64,000 nt of DNA from contig JACEVL010000105.1 of assembly GCA_020284085.1 (NCBI GenBank), positions 124,001-188,000 of the forward strand, in the 5' to 3' direction. Below, piece after piece: positions 12,793 to 22,879 of this stretch. Source of the stretch: Aporrectodea caliginosa. Taxonomy: Eukaryota; Annelida; Clitellata; Crassiclitellata; Lumbricidae. The position numbers and the translations under genes are program-made. The stretch's first letter is position 1. The number at the start of each line of letters is the position of its first letter. The notes beneath the pieces are model-generated. The model saw only the letters and a program-made list of their open reading frames with translations. It was not told where the DNA came from and searched no databases.

Positions 12793-13314
12793 TATACGAA
12801 GGCTGTTATTTATTATTTAATGCACTCCGTTTAAAAGGTGTCTAAAGAGAGCGCTGCAACGCAACGGATCGCATTAACTGCCAATCGAAACTCATCGTTT
12901 GACTAGGCCAGAGGGCAGCATGTGGTGCCTAATAATCTAATCTGATTTAATCTAATCTAATGACTTCTAAAGCGCCTTTGTCATAAAATGCACAAGGCAT
13001 TATTCAGTAGTTGCTTTAAGAGAGTAATTATAGTAAAGCCTCTTCCACACCTCTTTTAAGTGTTGAATTGTTCTTACAAGTAAGAGCATAAGCAGATGAA
13101 GCAGATGTAATGTGTTTTCAAGTGTGTTGTCATAAGCTGCCGTTAAACTGAGGATCCAATCCAATGAAGCCCAATGCCTAACATATGCAGTAGGCCTCCC
13201 TGAAGATATTTCTCGTTCCTTTATAAAGCTGTTTCGCCACCTTTGAATGGAGTCCTTCGTACGCTGAAAATGAGTATGCTTTAAATTGTCAGCAACGGCC
13301 TTTAGGCTAATTAA
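12793..13314. other. Non-coding: end of split duplication and dispersed repeats
   Basis: Continues the duplicated unit (GTGTCTAAAGAGAGCGC), then a short TAATC stretch near 12940 and a family X motif (CATAAGCTGCCGTTAAACTG) near 13131. No gene seen. Confidence 0.5.
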
Positions 13315-13552
13315 ATAATAATAATAATAATAATAATATCTTTTCTTTAATCAAGCGCCTGACAAACGCACTGCGCTGTACATTTACATGTTATGCAATT
13401 GAAACCATCTTAACTACTAACAGAACAGACAGACAGCCTGCAATACACGGCGCTAATAGGCAATAGCAGCCTACAAAGCATATCCGCCCTACGGAGCTCG
13501 AACTCGGTACCTCTCGCTCTCTACGCCAGTTGTTATCCAATGCGTTATCATT
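13315..13552 (-). repeat. SINE-4 (tRNA-derived) with ATT tail
   Basis: On the minus strand: a tRNA-like head around 13500-13552 (GAGAGCGAGAGGTACCGAG), a body with GCGCCGTGTATTGC, then CGCAGTGCGTTTGTCAGGCG and an ATT-repeat tail. The same layout is seen on + at 60989-61232; partial copies are at 15437, 21782 and 29041. Confidence 0.7.
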
Positions 13553-13704
13553 CGACGACGATAACCGTGGAACACTTCATGCCGCCAGACTGATAATTAA
13601 TACGTAGGGCATAAAATCTACGACAACGTCCCTGGTAGCCAGAAGATGTCGCTAATACACTATAAACTTCTACTGCAGTTTCGTAAGCTAGACCTGAGGC
13701 AGTC

Positions 13705-13803
13705 ATAGGTATGAAGTGTTAGCGACTTCATTTTCTTAACCTCGGCATATGAGCGCTGGTGTCCAGTCCTCTCCCTCGCCGTCTCATGTTACCATTGACA
13801 GTG
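13705..13803 (+). repeat. One arm of a dispersed inverted pair (with 18880-18982)
   Basis: ATGAAGTGTTAGCGACTT ... CAGTCCTCTCCCTCGCCG matches the reverse complement of 18880-18982 over about 100 bp. The family is unnamed; the GTCGCTAACAC end relates it to family X. Confidence 0.6.
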
Positions 13804-13854
13804 TGCGATCGCTGTACTCATTATAACTGAGTTCGCCAGGTGGCGCAGGTGGAG

Positions 13855-13935
13855 AAGAAATCTCGAAAAATCTGTCCAGGTGGGATTTGAACCCCCGACC
13901 TCTCGGTTGATAGTCCAGCACAGTAGCACTCCAAC
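13855..13935 (-). other. tRNA-like sequence, minus strand
   Basis: Minus-strand CCAATGGTTGGAGTGCTAC resembles a D-arm and GGGGGTTCAAATCCC a perfect T-arm/B box. The acceptor stem is not convincing, so it is probably a SINE head or pseudo-tRNA. No other copy found. Confidence 0.4.
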
Positions 13936-14052
13936 CATTGGAAAATTGCGTACTATATACTCAGTAGTGAAAACATGGTCAAAGTCGTACAATCTCATTA
14001 GCCTACAGTAGCCAGAACGAAATCTGCCGATAGGCCTATAAACTAACAGCAC

Positions 14053-14933
14053 ATAGACTTATAGCTCTATAAAATGTGGTAGCTACGCCTATTTATTTAA
14101 TTCGCATTTGCTGAACTGAGAAAGATCAGCATTACTTAAACAGGTTACACCCGCTAAGAAATATCGCTAATCGTAAAGTCGAATATTAGCCTACTCTGCG
14201 TTATAAGGCCTACTGGAAGCTGTAAGTAAAAGCCAAGAGTTGCAAGACCAGCACCCAGAAAATCAATCCTAGAAAAAATGGACCACTCTTCCATTAGTAG
14301 CCTACATCGCGTACATTTTACAGTAAATAAAATATGTAAATCATTATTATAATATTTTATTGTGAACTATATGCGTTGCCAAATGCCGTAATATAGCGCT
14401 ATAATAGTAGCGATAATAATGGAGGGCGGTAAACAGTCTAACGTAAAGCCGGAAGCTGAAGATTTATAACAACGTAATAGTTCGTTTTATCAATGTATTG
14501 GCGAAGGTTGTTGGGTTTAAATGACACAAAAGGGAGATTTATTTAAAATCACCCCAACCCCCCTATTAAAAGTCTTTATAAACGACTGGACGGCTAAAAC
14601 CCTTCAGTTATGACCTGCAATTAATGCTGTACGTTGAGAGTTTGTACGTGTTGTACGATACGCTTTAAAATGCGACGAACATTAGAGTGGTTGTTGTGAA
14701 GAGTTTGACATACTGTACTGATGCTGAAATTAAGGAGTGATTAGGGATATTTAAGGATATTTAAACTGATATCCAATAAAAAAAATGGTTTGACCCACCT
14801 TTGTGGTGATATTTTGCGAAGGGATTGTGGTCGTACTGTTGAAATAACCACCACGTGTTGTGTGGTGGCCAGCCCACACAGCCCAGAAATTTAATTATTC
14901 TAATTTTAATTGCTTTAAGTAATTTTTAATAAA
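14053..14933. other. No gene recognised
   Basis: AT-rich sequence upstream of the DHxY gene's first visible exon. An ATG GAC CAC TCT near 14279 opens only a short reading. It could hide further upstream exons, but I cannot support one. Confidence 0.4.
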
Positions 14934-15119
14934 CTCTTTCATTTGCAGAACTCCTGCTTGTGCAAAGCTCTTGCATTTGCAGTCTGCTTGCATTTGAAAA
15001 ACTCTTGCATGTTTAAAACTCTTGCATTTTCAAAACTCTTGCATTTACAAAACTCTTGCATTTTCAAAACTCTTGCATTTACAAAACTCTTACATTTACA
15101 AAATATTTGCATAAAACTC
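14934..15119. repeat. 17 bp minisatellite abutting an exon
   Basis: About ten units of TCTTGCATTTACAAAAC with T/A variants, ending 12 bp before the acceptor of the exon at 15132. Its C/T-rich + strand is effectively the extended polypyrimidine region of that acceptor. The ORFs within it come from the repeat. Confidence 0.85.
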
Positions 15120-15131
15120 CATTTTTTACAG

Positions 15132-15420
15132 GCCATGGACCATTCGTATTCGACGGAACGAGAGAAAGTCCAGAAGACGGACCATTCTTACTTCACAGTC
15201 GCAAAGAAAACGCCGAAGGTTGTTCTGCGCAAGGCTCAGTTCATGAAGGAACAACAGGAGTCGAGTCGGTCTTCCATTGGCCAGGACCACTCCTACGTGC
15301 GTCCGGAACACGTCGTTCACCTGACGGAACTCACGGTCGACGAGACGGTATGCGGTGGAAATGACGAAGACGTTGCCGCCATTCCTCATCTTCCAAAAAA
15401 CGATGCTCAAACGCTGTTCA
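15132..15420 (+). CDS. Exon of an unrecognised gene with DHxY motifs
   Basis: 289 bp exon with acceptor ATTTTTTACAG and donor TTCA|GTAAGTG, ending in phase 1. It is far more GC-rich than its surroundings, a sign of real coding sequence. The 96 residues include MDHSYS, TDHSYF and QDHSYV, separated by basic and acidic stretches (EREKVQK, VAKKTPKVVLRK, then TELTVDETV). I do not recognise a fold. The regularly spaced Asp-His-Ser-Tyr elements look like short linear motifs, for example docking or phosphorylation sites in a disordered protein. The next exon at 16468 completes the split Ser codon. More 5' exons probably exist upstream. Confidence 0.65.
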
Positions 15421-15436
15421 GTAAGTGATCTTAATT

Positions 15437-15499
15437 AGCTCGATCTCGGTACCTCTCGCTCTCTATGCTAGTTTGTTATCCAATGCGCTATCGGGCCCC
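15437..15499 (-). repeat. SINE-4 head fragment
   Basis: Matches the tRNA-like head of SINE-4 (CGATCTCGGTACCTCTCGCTCTC) in minus orientation, in the intron just after the donor at 15421. Confidence 0.55.
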
Positions 15500-15920
15500 A
15501 GCTTAGGTATTTGTGAGTGAAGAAACTGGTAAAATTGTCTCGGAATCCAGAAATGGCAGTTACATTTTTAAAAGTCGTAACAAAACACTTATTAGGCTGG
15601 CATTTAAAGGGCAGCAGAGTCATAGAATTATCTTTTAAAATGCATTTAAATCAATTTTAACATATATTCAAGGAATTTATTTTAGGGGTTCGTAAAAGAG
15701 AAATAATTGCTAAATTTGGCACTGGTCCTCATGCACTGGGAAAATTCTTCTCTAACCAAGTCCCACAATTTATTATCATTATTATTATTATTTTTGTTTT
15801 TTTACGAGGTATCCTAAATACTCAGGTGTGAGATATTAATAAGCAGTGTTAACTCTGTAGTGGCCATCCATGTCAAGATCTAGGAGTGCAAATGTGAACT
15901 TGCTCAAGGTTCCTACACAG

Positions 15921-16282
15921 TAGCACTCCATCACCATGGTAGCACTTTATCATTCCATCACCATGGTAACACCAGATCACTCCATCACCATGGTAGCACC
16001 ATATTATTCCATCACCATGGTAACAACAGATCACTCCATCACCATGGTAGCAACGTATCATTCCATCACCATGATAACACCAGATCACTCCATCACCATG
16101 GTAGAACAATATTATTCCATCACCATGGTAACACCAGATCACTCCATCACCATGGTAGCACCAGATCATTCCATCACCATGGTAGCACCAGATCACTCCA
16201 TCATGGTAGCACCGTATCACTTCATCACTGTGGTAACACCAGATCACTCCATCATTATGGTAGAACCATATTGCTCCATCAC
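15921..16282. repeat. 24 bp minisatellite in the DHxY gene intron
   Basis: About 15 units of the type CCATCACCATGGTAACACC with AGATCACT or ATATTATT fillers; alternating variants give a 48 bp higher period. Both strands are open over long ORFs because 24 is a multiple of three. Each unit includes the palindrome CCATGG. Confidence 0.85.
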
Positions 16283-16467
16283 GTGATTACTGTGTGACAT
16301 TGTTTATATCCATGTGATCGAGTGCGACCTGGATCCTGAATGTCATTGGATCACGAATTTCATTCCATCTTCGATCTGATCAAAAAACAACAACCAAATT
16401 GTTTCAGAATTGACCATATAACAAAAGTGTTGTGTCTTTTTGGTAATTTCCATTTTTTTATTAATAG

Positions 16468-16817
16468 GTCAGATCGACAACAGAAAACTCTGTGACGTTT
16501 TGCGATCCTCTGAAACGAATTCGTTGTCTCGCATTCGATCTCTGGCCGATCGTCCACCGATCGAAAACATCTGCTTTCAAAAGACGCATTTCGCGGGGTG
16601 TGATCTCGACAACATCGACACCCAGATCAGCGGCATACGCCTCGATCATGCCTACGATCTGAAGATCGACGGTTGCTCCCACAGACGATCGCTTCCGTCT
16701 TCGATCCGATCGAAAATGGCCGATCAGAGCAACGCGGCGCTGTGTCGAGATCAGTTGTCGAGCCTGCGGTTGCACGATCATACATATCTCGGAACGAAGA
16801 TCGTGGATAGGGTGTGA
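16468..16817 (+). CDS. Terminal exon of the DHxY gene
   Basis: Acceptor TTTTTTTATTAATAG, then GTCAGATCGAC. The first two bases complete the codon begun at 15420 (Ser), so the frames agree. The exon encodes about 115 residues ending TKIVDRV and stops at TGA 16815-16817. It holds two more motifs of the same kind, LDHAYD and HDHTYL, which supports the joining of the two exons. The middle is Ser/Arg/Asp-rich (LPSSIRSKMADQSN) and probably disordered. Unusually rich in GATCG/CGATC words. Function unknown. Confidence 0.65.
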
Positions 16818-16913
16818 AGGGGACGGGAATTCTTCTGCGATTGTGATAAAACTGAGAATCTATTTTGTACCTCATGAGACACTGATGGGTTTTGTGAGCT
16901 GTGCATTGCATAA

Positions 16914-17206
16914 GGAGGGCAACGGTTGTACAGTTGCACCCACGATTGCAACTGAGGGCAACGGTTGTCCAGTTGCACCCACGAGGGCATCTGAGGGCAA
17001 TGGTTGTCCAGTTGCACCCACGATTGCAACTGAGGGCAACGGTTGTCCAGTTGCTCCCACGAGGGCAACTGAGGGCAACGGTTGTCCAGTTGCAACTGAG
17101 GGCAACGGTTGTCCAGTTGCACCCACGAGGGCAACTGAGGGCAACGGTTGTCCAGTTGCACCCACGAAGGCAACTGAGGGCAACGGTTGTCCAGTTGCAC
17201 CCTCGT
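16914..17206. repeat. 39 bp minisatellite 97 bp after a stop codon
   Basis: Eight units of GGCAACGGTTGTCCAGTTGC plus CACCCACGAGGGCAACTGA, one of them missing about 15 bp. It lies in the likely 3' UTR of the DHxY gene. Because 39 is divisible by three, several frames on both strands stay open; I do not treat these as genes. Each unit contains GTTGC...GCAAC complementary words. Confidence 0.85.
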
Positions 17207-17254
17207 GATGAGTGAGCAATTATCTTGCCCTGTCTGGTTTGGGGTTAGTGATGC

Positions 17255-17440
17255 ACAAGGAAGGACAGAGACAGTGACAGTGACACAGGTAGAAAGCCTA
17301 CAAGTGATAGGCAGACAGACAGAGACTTAGAGAGAGACAGGCAGAGACATACAGACAGACACGCAGAGACTCACAGAAAGATACATACAGACACAGAGAC
17401 ATACAGACAGATACACACACACAGGCAGACACACAACAAG
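17255..17440. repeat. GACA/CAGA-rich simple sequence
   Basis: Imperfect purine/CA microsatellite with ACAGACAGA and ACACAGAGACAT words. Confidence 0.7.
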
Positions 17441-17596
17441 ACATGCTTTAGTTCTATTGCTGCCAAAGATTTCAACAAGTGACGAGGAACTGTTACAGAA
17501 GTTTTATGTGTAAATCGTCTGTTATTCGTTGCATACATTTTTCCTTTGTCTCCTGTGACCAATCTGAAAGCAGGGTCGTCTGTTTTTGTTTGTATG

Positions 17597-17803
17597 AGCA
17601 CTTGTTATAGCGCCCCTTCAAGATTTCTACTCAGAGACGCTCTCGACTACAGCGCGGACGCTGAATCGGAGTTTCACGCCGAAGCGCATGAGCAATTGCC
17701 AGTGAAGGACTTGCCCAGGGTCCTACGCGGCGGCTTGAGGTGGATTCGAACCCGCAACCCTCCAGCTGCAAGGCACCGAACATACCCCTACACCACGCGC
17801 CAT
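17597..17803 (-). repeat. SINE-2 (tRNA-derived)
   Basis: Minus strand reads GTGGTGTAGGGGTATG (A-box region), GGGTTCGAATCCACC (B box), a body with GACCCTGGGCAAGTCC and a GGCGCTATAACAAGTGC end. Sister copies are at 48073 and 59753 (-) and inside the dimer at 25190 (+). Confidence 0.8.
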
Positions 17804-20020
17804 TCTCTGATTCCGAATGGGGAGGTTGGCACAGAACGAAGGCACGATGCTTTCCATTAATGCAAAGAATTATATGAGAATGCTCTAACCTTTGACCCCA
17901 AAACCACATACACACCACGGGCCGCTACAGGGATTGTTCGTAGTAATCACAGTACATTACGATGTTATGCGACTGCGTAATATGCAGGTAGTGTTATGCA
18001 TATATAGGTACATTTGAAGCAAGTAATGTATTGTAATTATAATCAAATATTTATATAGTGCCAACTACAGAGGAAGCATGTTGGGCATTTTTTTTCGCTG
18101 GCCTATGTGATGTTAGATGTTATGGATGGACTTTTATCGTTTGGTGTATGCGGCCAAAGCGTCTGTGAAATTGTGTGGATGTTCTTCCTGGGGTCGCGCA
18201 TTTGAAGTGCTTCTGTTTGGCACGTCTTCTGTTTTTGGGGCTGGCAAATAAATCGTGGGGTAAAGGGTTGTTTTGTGTGGCAAGGCTTTGGCCGTGCTTT
18301 TTGTTTAATGAATTTATATAGCGGCTTTGTGTTGAACACTTTCAAGAGGTGAAGACACACTGTGGTATTGCAATGCCTGACTTGATTGCTGTGTTAGGAA
18401 AGTGACTATTGTTTAATTTGTGAATACCTTTGAATGGTTTTTCAAATGGGCTACATAAATAAATGACTGTTGATTAGAATGTGTAGACCATTGAGCTGTT
18501 TAAAATAACATGCTAGCCATTCAGTAGGATGTGCAAGCCATTGTAATGTTTTTGTAAACAAGGCTATGTAGCTCCCTAGATAATGCTTGTATGTGTGTTG
18601 GCAATTTCAGGTTTGTGTGGATGTGTCCTTGTGTTTGTTTGGTTGTTTGTGCCTGTTTTTGGTTATGTACTTGTGTGTTCTTGTTTGTACAAAGTATATG
18701 TGTACATTGTGAACAGAAAAAGAGAGGCTTTGAATTATTCACTAAAACAGAATCTTTGAATTATTTGAAAAAACAACATTTGAATTATTTCAAATCCCTG
18801 ATAGGGCAGAAATTTGGTTTGAGATTTCTGCTCATCTGCACCCCAGGCAACTCAGCTGTAATGAGTACACTTACCATACACTGTTGATGGGAAGATGAGA
18901 CGGCGAGGGAGAGGACTGGCCACATGTCCTCGTATGCCAAAGCTAAGAAAATAAAGTCGCTAACACTTCATGCCCATGGCTTTCTGAAGGGACTGTTCTT
19001 CTTCTTCTTCTTCAGTGGTTACAAATTTCATGAAGTTTATTGTGAATAGGATTTAGGTTTGGAATGTCCTAATTTGGCCTCAACACAGGACTCAAAATAC
19101 ACAGGGTCAATGACCTTACAAATGCCATTGCATTGAATATTGGTTGGTTACTATTTTCAATGGTACTATTTGGAAAATTGGGTTATTGTGATGTAATTTA
19201 GTAACAGCTACTGTTTGTAGTTTAAATACAGTAGCTGTTATGGCCACGATTAAAACTGTCCTAGGTTTATGTGAACTGATATTTAGGTTGTTTAATAAGC
19301 GATGATTTTTAAAGGTGCATATTTTCCGTTCACGGTGTATATTTACGTATGTTTCATGTTCTGTTTTAGTTTCGGTCGGTGTACTTGTTCACTGGTACTT
19401 GTTTGTCTGTGTACTAGTGCTTATATGTCTGTACTAGTACTTGTTTATCTGTGTACTAGTACTTGTTTATCTTTGTACTTGTGTACTAGTACTTGTTTAT
19501 ATGTGTACTTGTGTACTAGTACTTGTTTATCTGTGTACTTGTAGTATTGGGTTATTGGTTGCAGTTTTTCATGTACTTCTTCCTACACTGCCAGAGACAT
19601 TTAAACTTGCTAGTAAAATTGCTACTAATTTCCTCGTTTCGTTGTGGTTAAGTAGCTGTTCGAATATGCTATTAAAATCGTAGCTGCTAGCACTTTGACA
19701 GAGCTGCTGCTGTGCATTTGGTGACTGTTACAGACCCTGCTATGGCTTCTGAATCTGAATTAAATTTTAAAATAACGTCGTTTGTCTAAGAATATTAATC
19801 AGCATTATTACCTAATGTGGTTTATAAAATTATGTTTTTTTTCTAAGAATATTTCTTATTATTAATATTATTATTATTTAATATCATGTTGGCATTTGGT
19901 ATTTAGCAACAGTTAAGTAGTCAACTCCCATGTAAGTACCGTAAACAAAAGGGCGCTGTCGGATATTGCTTCGGTGGAAAGCGTTTTAGAGGTGTCCAAC
20001 GAGAGCGTGATATATGAACT
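17804..20020. other. No gene recognised; minisatellite and repeat arms
   Basis: Holds the inverted repeat arm at 18880-18982, a TACTTGTGTACTAG-type minisatellite at 19378-19545, and a family X fragment at 19976-20066. Short ORFs do not resemble known proteins. Confidence 0.5.
19378..19545. repeat. Minisatellite of TACTAGTACTTGTTTATCTG units
   Basis: About seven irregular units, some with an inserted TGTACTTG. The Leu/Val/Cys-rich ORFs over it are by-products. Confidence 0.75.
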
Positions 20021-20227
20021 GTTAGCGACATCTTAAGGTGGCCTGAGTCGTTGACGTCGACCTTGCCCGTTGTTGGAAATTAGTTAATAATAATAATTGT
20101 ACTTTAATGAAGCGGCTGTACACGTTATGACGATTAAACAATTCACAAGAACACAATTTACAGAAGACATAAATCAACAAAGTTGCAGCCAGGCAAGGCG
20201 CAAACTCATTGTACTTTTTAGGGAATG

Positions 20228-20322
20228 AAGGCATGAGCTAAACCCAGGGGCCTTAGGGGAATCGAACGGGGTCTGTGAAAACTTCAGGCAAGAGTGTTGT
20301 CCATTATACTATCCCCCTTGGC
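20228..20322 (-). other. tRNA-like sequence, minus strand
   Basis: Minus strand shows GGGGGATAGTATAATGGACA (D-arm/A-box-like) and CCGTTCGATTCCCC (B box) at tRNA spacing. Resembles tRNA-Gly in parts but lacks a clear closed cloverleaf; pseudo-tRNA or SINE head. Confidence 0.4.
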
Positions 20323-20619
20323 GATTCCTATAATTGAATTCGACAGTTTAATTACATATTCCTCGGGATGAATAGGGAGGTGGTTTCCCGTTGCCTTCCT
20401 CCGGTGTTTTTATGGAGAGACACCATCTCTCAGCGTCGATGCCGTTCATCGTCCGTCCTTCAGCTCCTTTGCCCATGGGGCACTCGCTTATACCGGCGAG
20501 CACTCGGTCGTCCACCACGCACTCCGTTGAAACAGGAGGAACCACGCGAAGGTGGCGTGGGTGGACATTTGAGCAGCAGAGGCTATTTGAGACGCTTGCA
20601 TACCCCATCCCCCCAAACA

Positions 20620-21298
20620 TAAAGAAAACAAAGGTCATGAAGATTAGTAAGAGAGGGGAAGAAACAATAAACATCACATTAAATGGGGAAGAAATAGAAC
20701 AGGTGAAGAAGTTCTGCTATCTGGGAAGTGTGGTTACAGAGGATGCAAGGTGCCATGTGGAAGTGAAAAGAAGAATAGCTATGGGAAAAGATGCATTCTA
20801 CAAAAGAGGGAGCTCCTCAGAGGCGGTCTAAACAGGAAGCTGAAGAAGAGAATGGTAAAGACACTAGTGTGGAGTGTTGTCCTATACGGCTCTGAGACAT
20901 GGACAATGAGGCAAGAAGACATAAAACGACTGGAGGCCTTTGAGATGTGGATATGGCGCAGAATGGAGAAAATCAGCTGGGTGGAGGGAAGAACGAATGA
21001 GGAAATCTTACAGCTGGTGGAAGAAAGAAGATCACTGGTAGGCACTATACGAGGGCGGCAGAAGAAATGGATAGGACACATCTTAAGGAGCGACACCCTA
21101 CTACACCTAGAGACATCATTGAGGGAAGAATAGAGGGGGAAAAGATGAGAGGAAGACCAAGACCAAGAACAATGCTACTGGACTGGATGTTGGCAGAGGA
21201 GGGATACAGCGGACTGAAAGAGAAGCAGAGAACAGAGAGGAAAAATGGCGTCGTTGGACATATGAACCTGCCTGAGGGCAGAGAACGTAAAGAAGTTT
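20620..21298 (+). mobile_element. RTE-like LINE fragment, RT C-terminal region
   Basis: Three overlapping frames together cover the end of an RTE/BovB-type LINE protein: VKKFCYLGSVVT, RIAMGKDAF, then VWSVVLYGSETWT, RLEAFEMWIWRRM, QKKWIGHIL and finally DIIEGRIEG. At least two frameshifts (about 20800 and 21110) break it. The RT palm is absent. A separate block at 20345-20600 beginning GGAGGTGGTTTCCCGTTGCC may be another element. Confidence 0.85.
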
Positions 21299-21539
21299 AA
21301 TTACATATCTTATGGCATCAAAAGCCGTTGGACGTCGATATGAAAACTTCTTTGTCTACAATAAATGATATACTATGGACCACTCCCCTCCCCTTTTCCG
21401 CATTTGTCCTTACCCTCCCTCGATCTTTGCAAACGTCTGCATCAGATGACTGACTGGCTACAAGACTTCTCCTGTGGTGGGTGTGGCAGCACAGACTCAC
21501 ACGCCCCTACCTTTGTCCACCGTAAACGTAATCGAGCAT

Positions 21540-21700
21540 TTATATAGCGCCACTCAGAAAGAGGCGCTCCAGACCCGGGCCAGTGTCTTCACTGGTAAAG
21601 AGAGAGGTTTTGAGGCGCTTGCGGAACTGGTCAAAAGAAATAGAGGCAAGGTCAGTCCTGAGGTAACCGGTTCCAGCTATTGAACCATCCACAATGGGAT
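21540..21700 (-). mobile_element. LINE 3' fragment (RT C-terminus)
   Basis: The minus strand reads NSWNRLPQD in one frame and FDQFRKRLKTSLF in the next: a LINE polyprotein tail with one frameshift. It ends in a GCGCTATATAAATGC-like 3' end shared with other LINE copies here. Confidence 0.55.
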
Positions 21701-21842
21701 GGCCTCTCCCTTCCAGTTAATTTCGGACTTACTATCTGCACGACTCCACAGCTTTCACCAATGCGGCAATAGGCCTGAATAATAAATAATATCTTTTCTT
21801 TTAATTTGGCGCCCACGAGCAAACGCACTGCGCTATTACATT

Positions 21843-22350
21843 TACACATAGCTTCTATTTAACTTAAGCAAGATTCTTTTCATTTAAAAAGATTATTTTC
21901 ATCAATCCGACTTCTATTTAGTAAGAATTCTTTTCATCAGTGCAACTTGTGTTTGACCAGCACTGAAACCCATGCAATGGCCATAATTAAATACTCTAAA
22001 ATAAACTTTTACCTAAATAAGTAATGTAAAGTTGGGCAATTAAGAAATCTTACACTTACCGTTAGTTCTACCACAGGATATCTACAGATAAACCTCCATT
22101 TTAGCATATTTTATTCTTGTTTCTTTCAATGACCTTTTATGATTACTGTCATCAATCCAACTCTTATTTACGTATGTATTATTTTCATCAATCAAACTTC
22201 TAGTTTCACAAGAGACTATTTTCATCATTGATCCAACTTCAATTTCAATGCAAAACCTCATTCCATTAATCCAACTTCATTTTAACGCAAAAATTCTTTC
22301 ATTAATCCAACTTCCCTTTTAACGCAAGAATTATTTTCACCAAACCGACT
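21843..22350 (-). repeat. Degenerate 36-40 bp tandem repeats (spacer-type)
   Basis: Repeated units of ATCAATCCAACTTCTATTTA plus about 18 bp including GCAAGAATTATTTTC. The same units fill the centre of the foldback-like elements at 46054-47248 and 53726-54533. Here I see no inverted arms, so this may be the eroded core of a third element. Confidence 0.65.
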
Positions 22351-22384
22351 TCTATTCTTCTTATTCTTCAGTGTTCTGCTCTTA

Positions 22385-22830
22385 GGCTAAAGGAATGAAG
22401 CTATGCCATTCTTCTCTAGTTGGTGCCTATTCCTTTATTTCTTTATAATCCTTGCCTGTTTCTTTTATCCATCATACAGTCTTACATTGTATGTCTTGGT
22501 CTTCCAGGTCGTTTCTTCCCTTAAATTTTTCCTTCAAGCACTGTCTTCAGGAGCGATTTTCCACATAGTGTGTGGCCAATCCACTTCATTTGTCTCCTAT
22601 TTAATGTGTTGACCACTGAACTCTCCTCTTGCACCAGTTGCAACACCTTCACGTTTGTTTACAGTTGCTCCTGCTAATCTTGTATAATATAGTTTCTCCA
22701 TAACCACATTTCAAAAGCTTCAAGCTTCTCCATCTCGGCATTTTCAATATTGTCCATGTCTCCACTCATGTAAAATCTGGTGCATTGCACTTGGCTTTGG
22801 AATAGCGCTTTAGATATTCTGATATTACGA
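22385..22830 (-). mobile_element. RTE-like LINE fragment, minus strand
   Basis: The minus strand encodes KLEAFEMWLWR near 22700, then, with frame changes, KWIGHTLCGKSLLKTVLEGK near 22560: the same protein region as at 20620-21298, more decayed. Confidence 0.65.
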
Positions 22831-22879
22831 ATACGACGTCTATATATGATCCATATAGTGTGATGCACCATTATGAGAC

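Noticed and set aside
15873..17208. Long ORFs on both strands over 24 bp and 39 bp repeats
   Set aside because: Units divisible by three keep several frames open at once on both strands; the peptides are pure repeats without splice or start support.
17546..17860. 104-codon ORF (and the similar ones at 25034, 48046, 59787)
   Set aside because: All are translations of SINE-2 in various frames.
20345..20620. 109-codon minus ORF next to the RTE fragment
   Set aside because: The DNA (GGAGGTGGTTTCCCGTTGCC and following) looks like part of a repeated element; the peptide has no recognisable domain.
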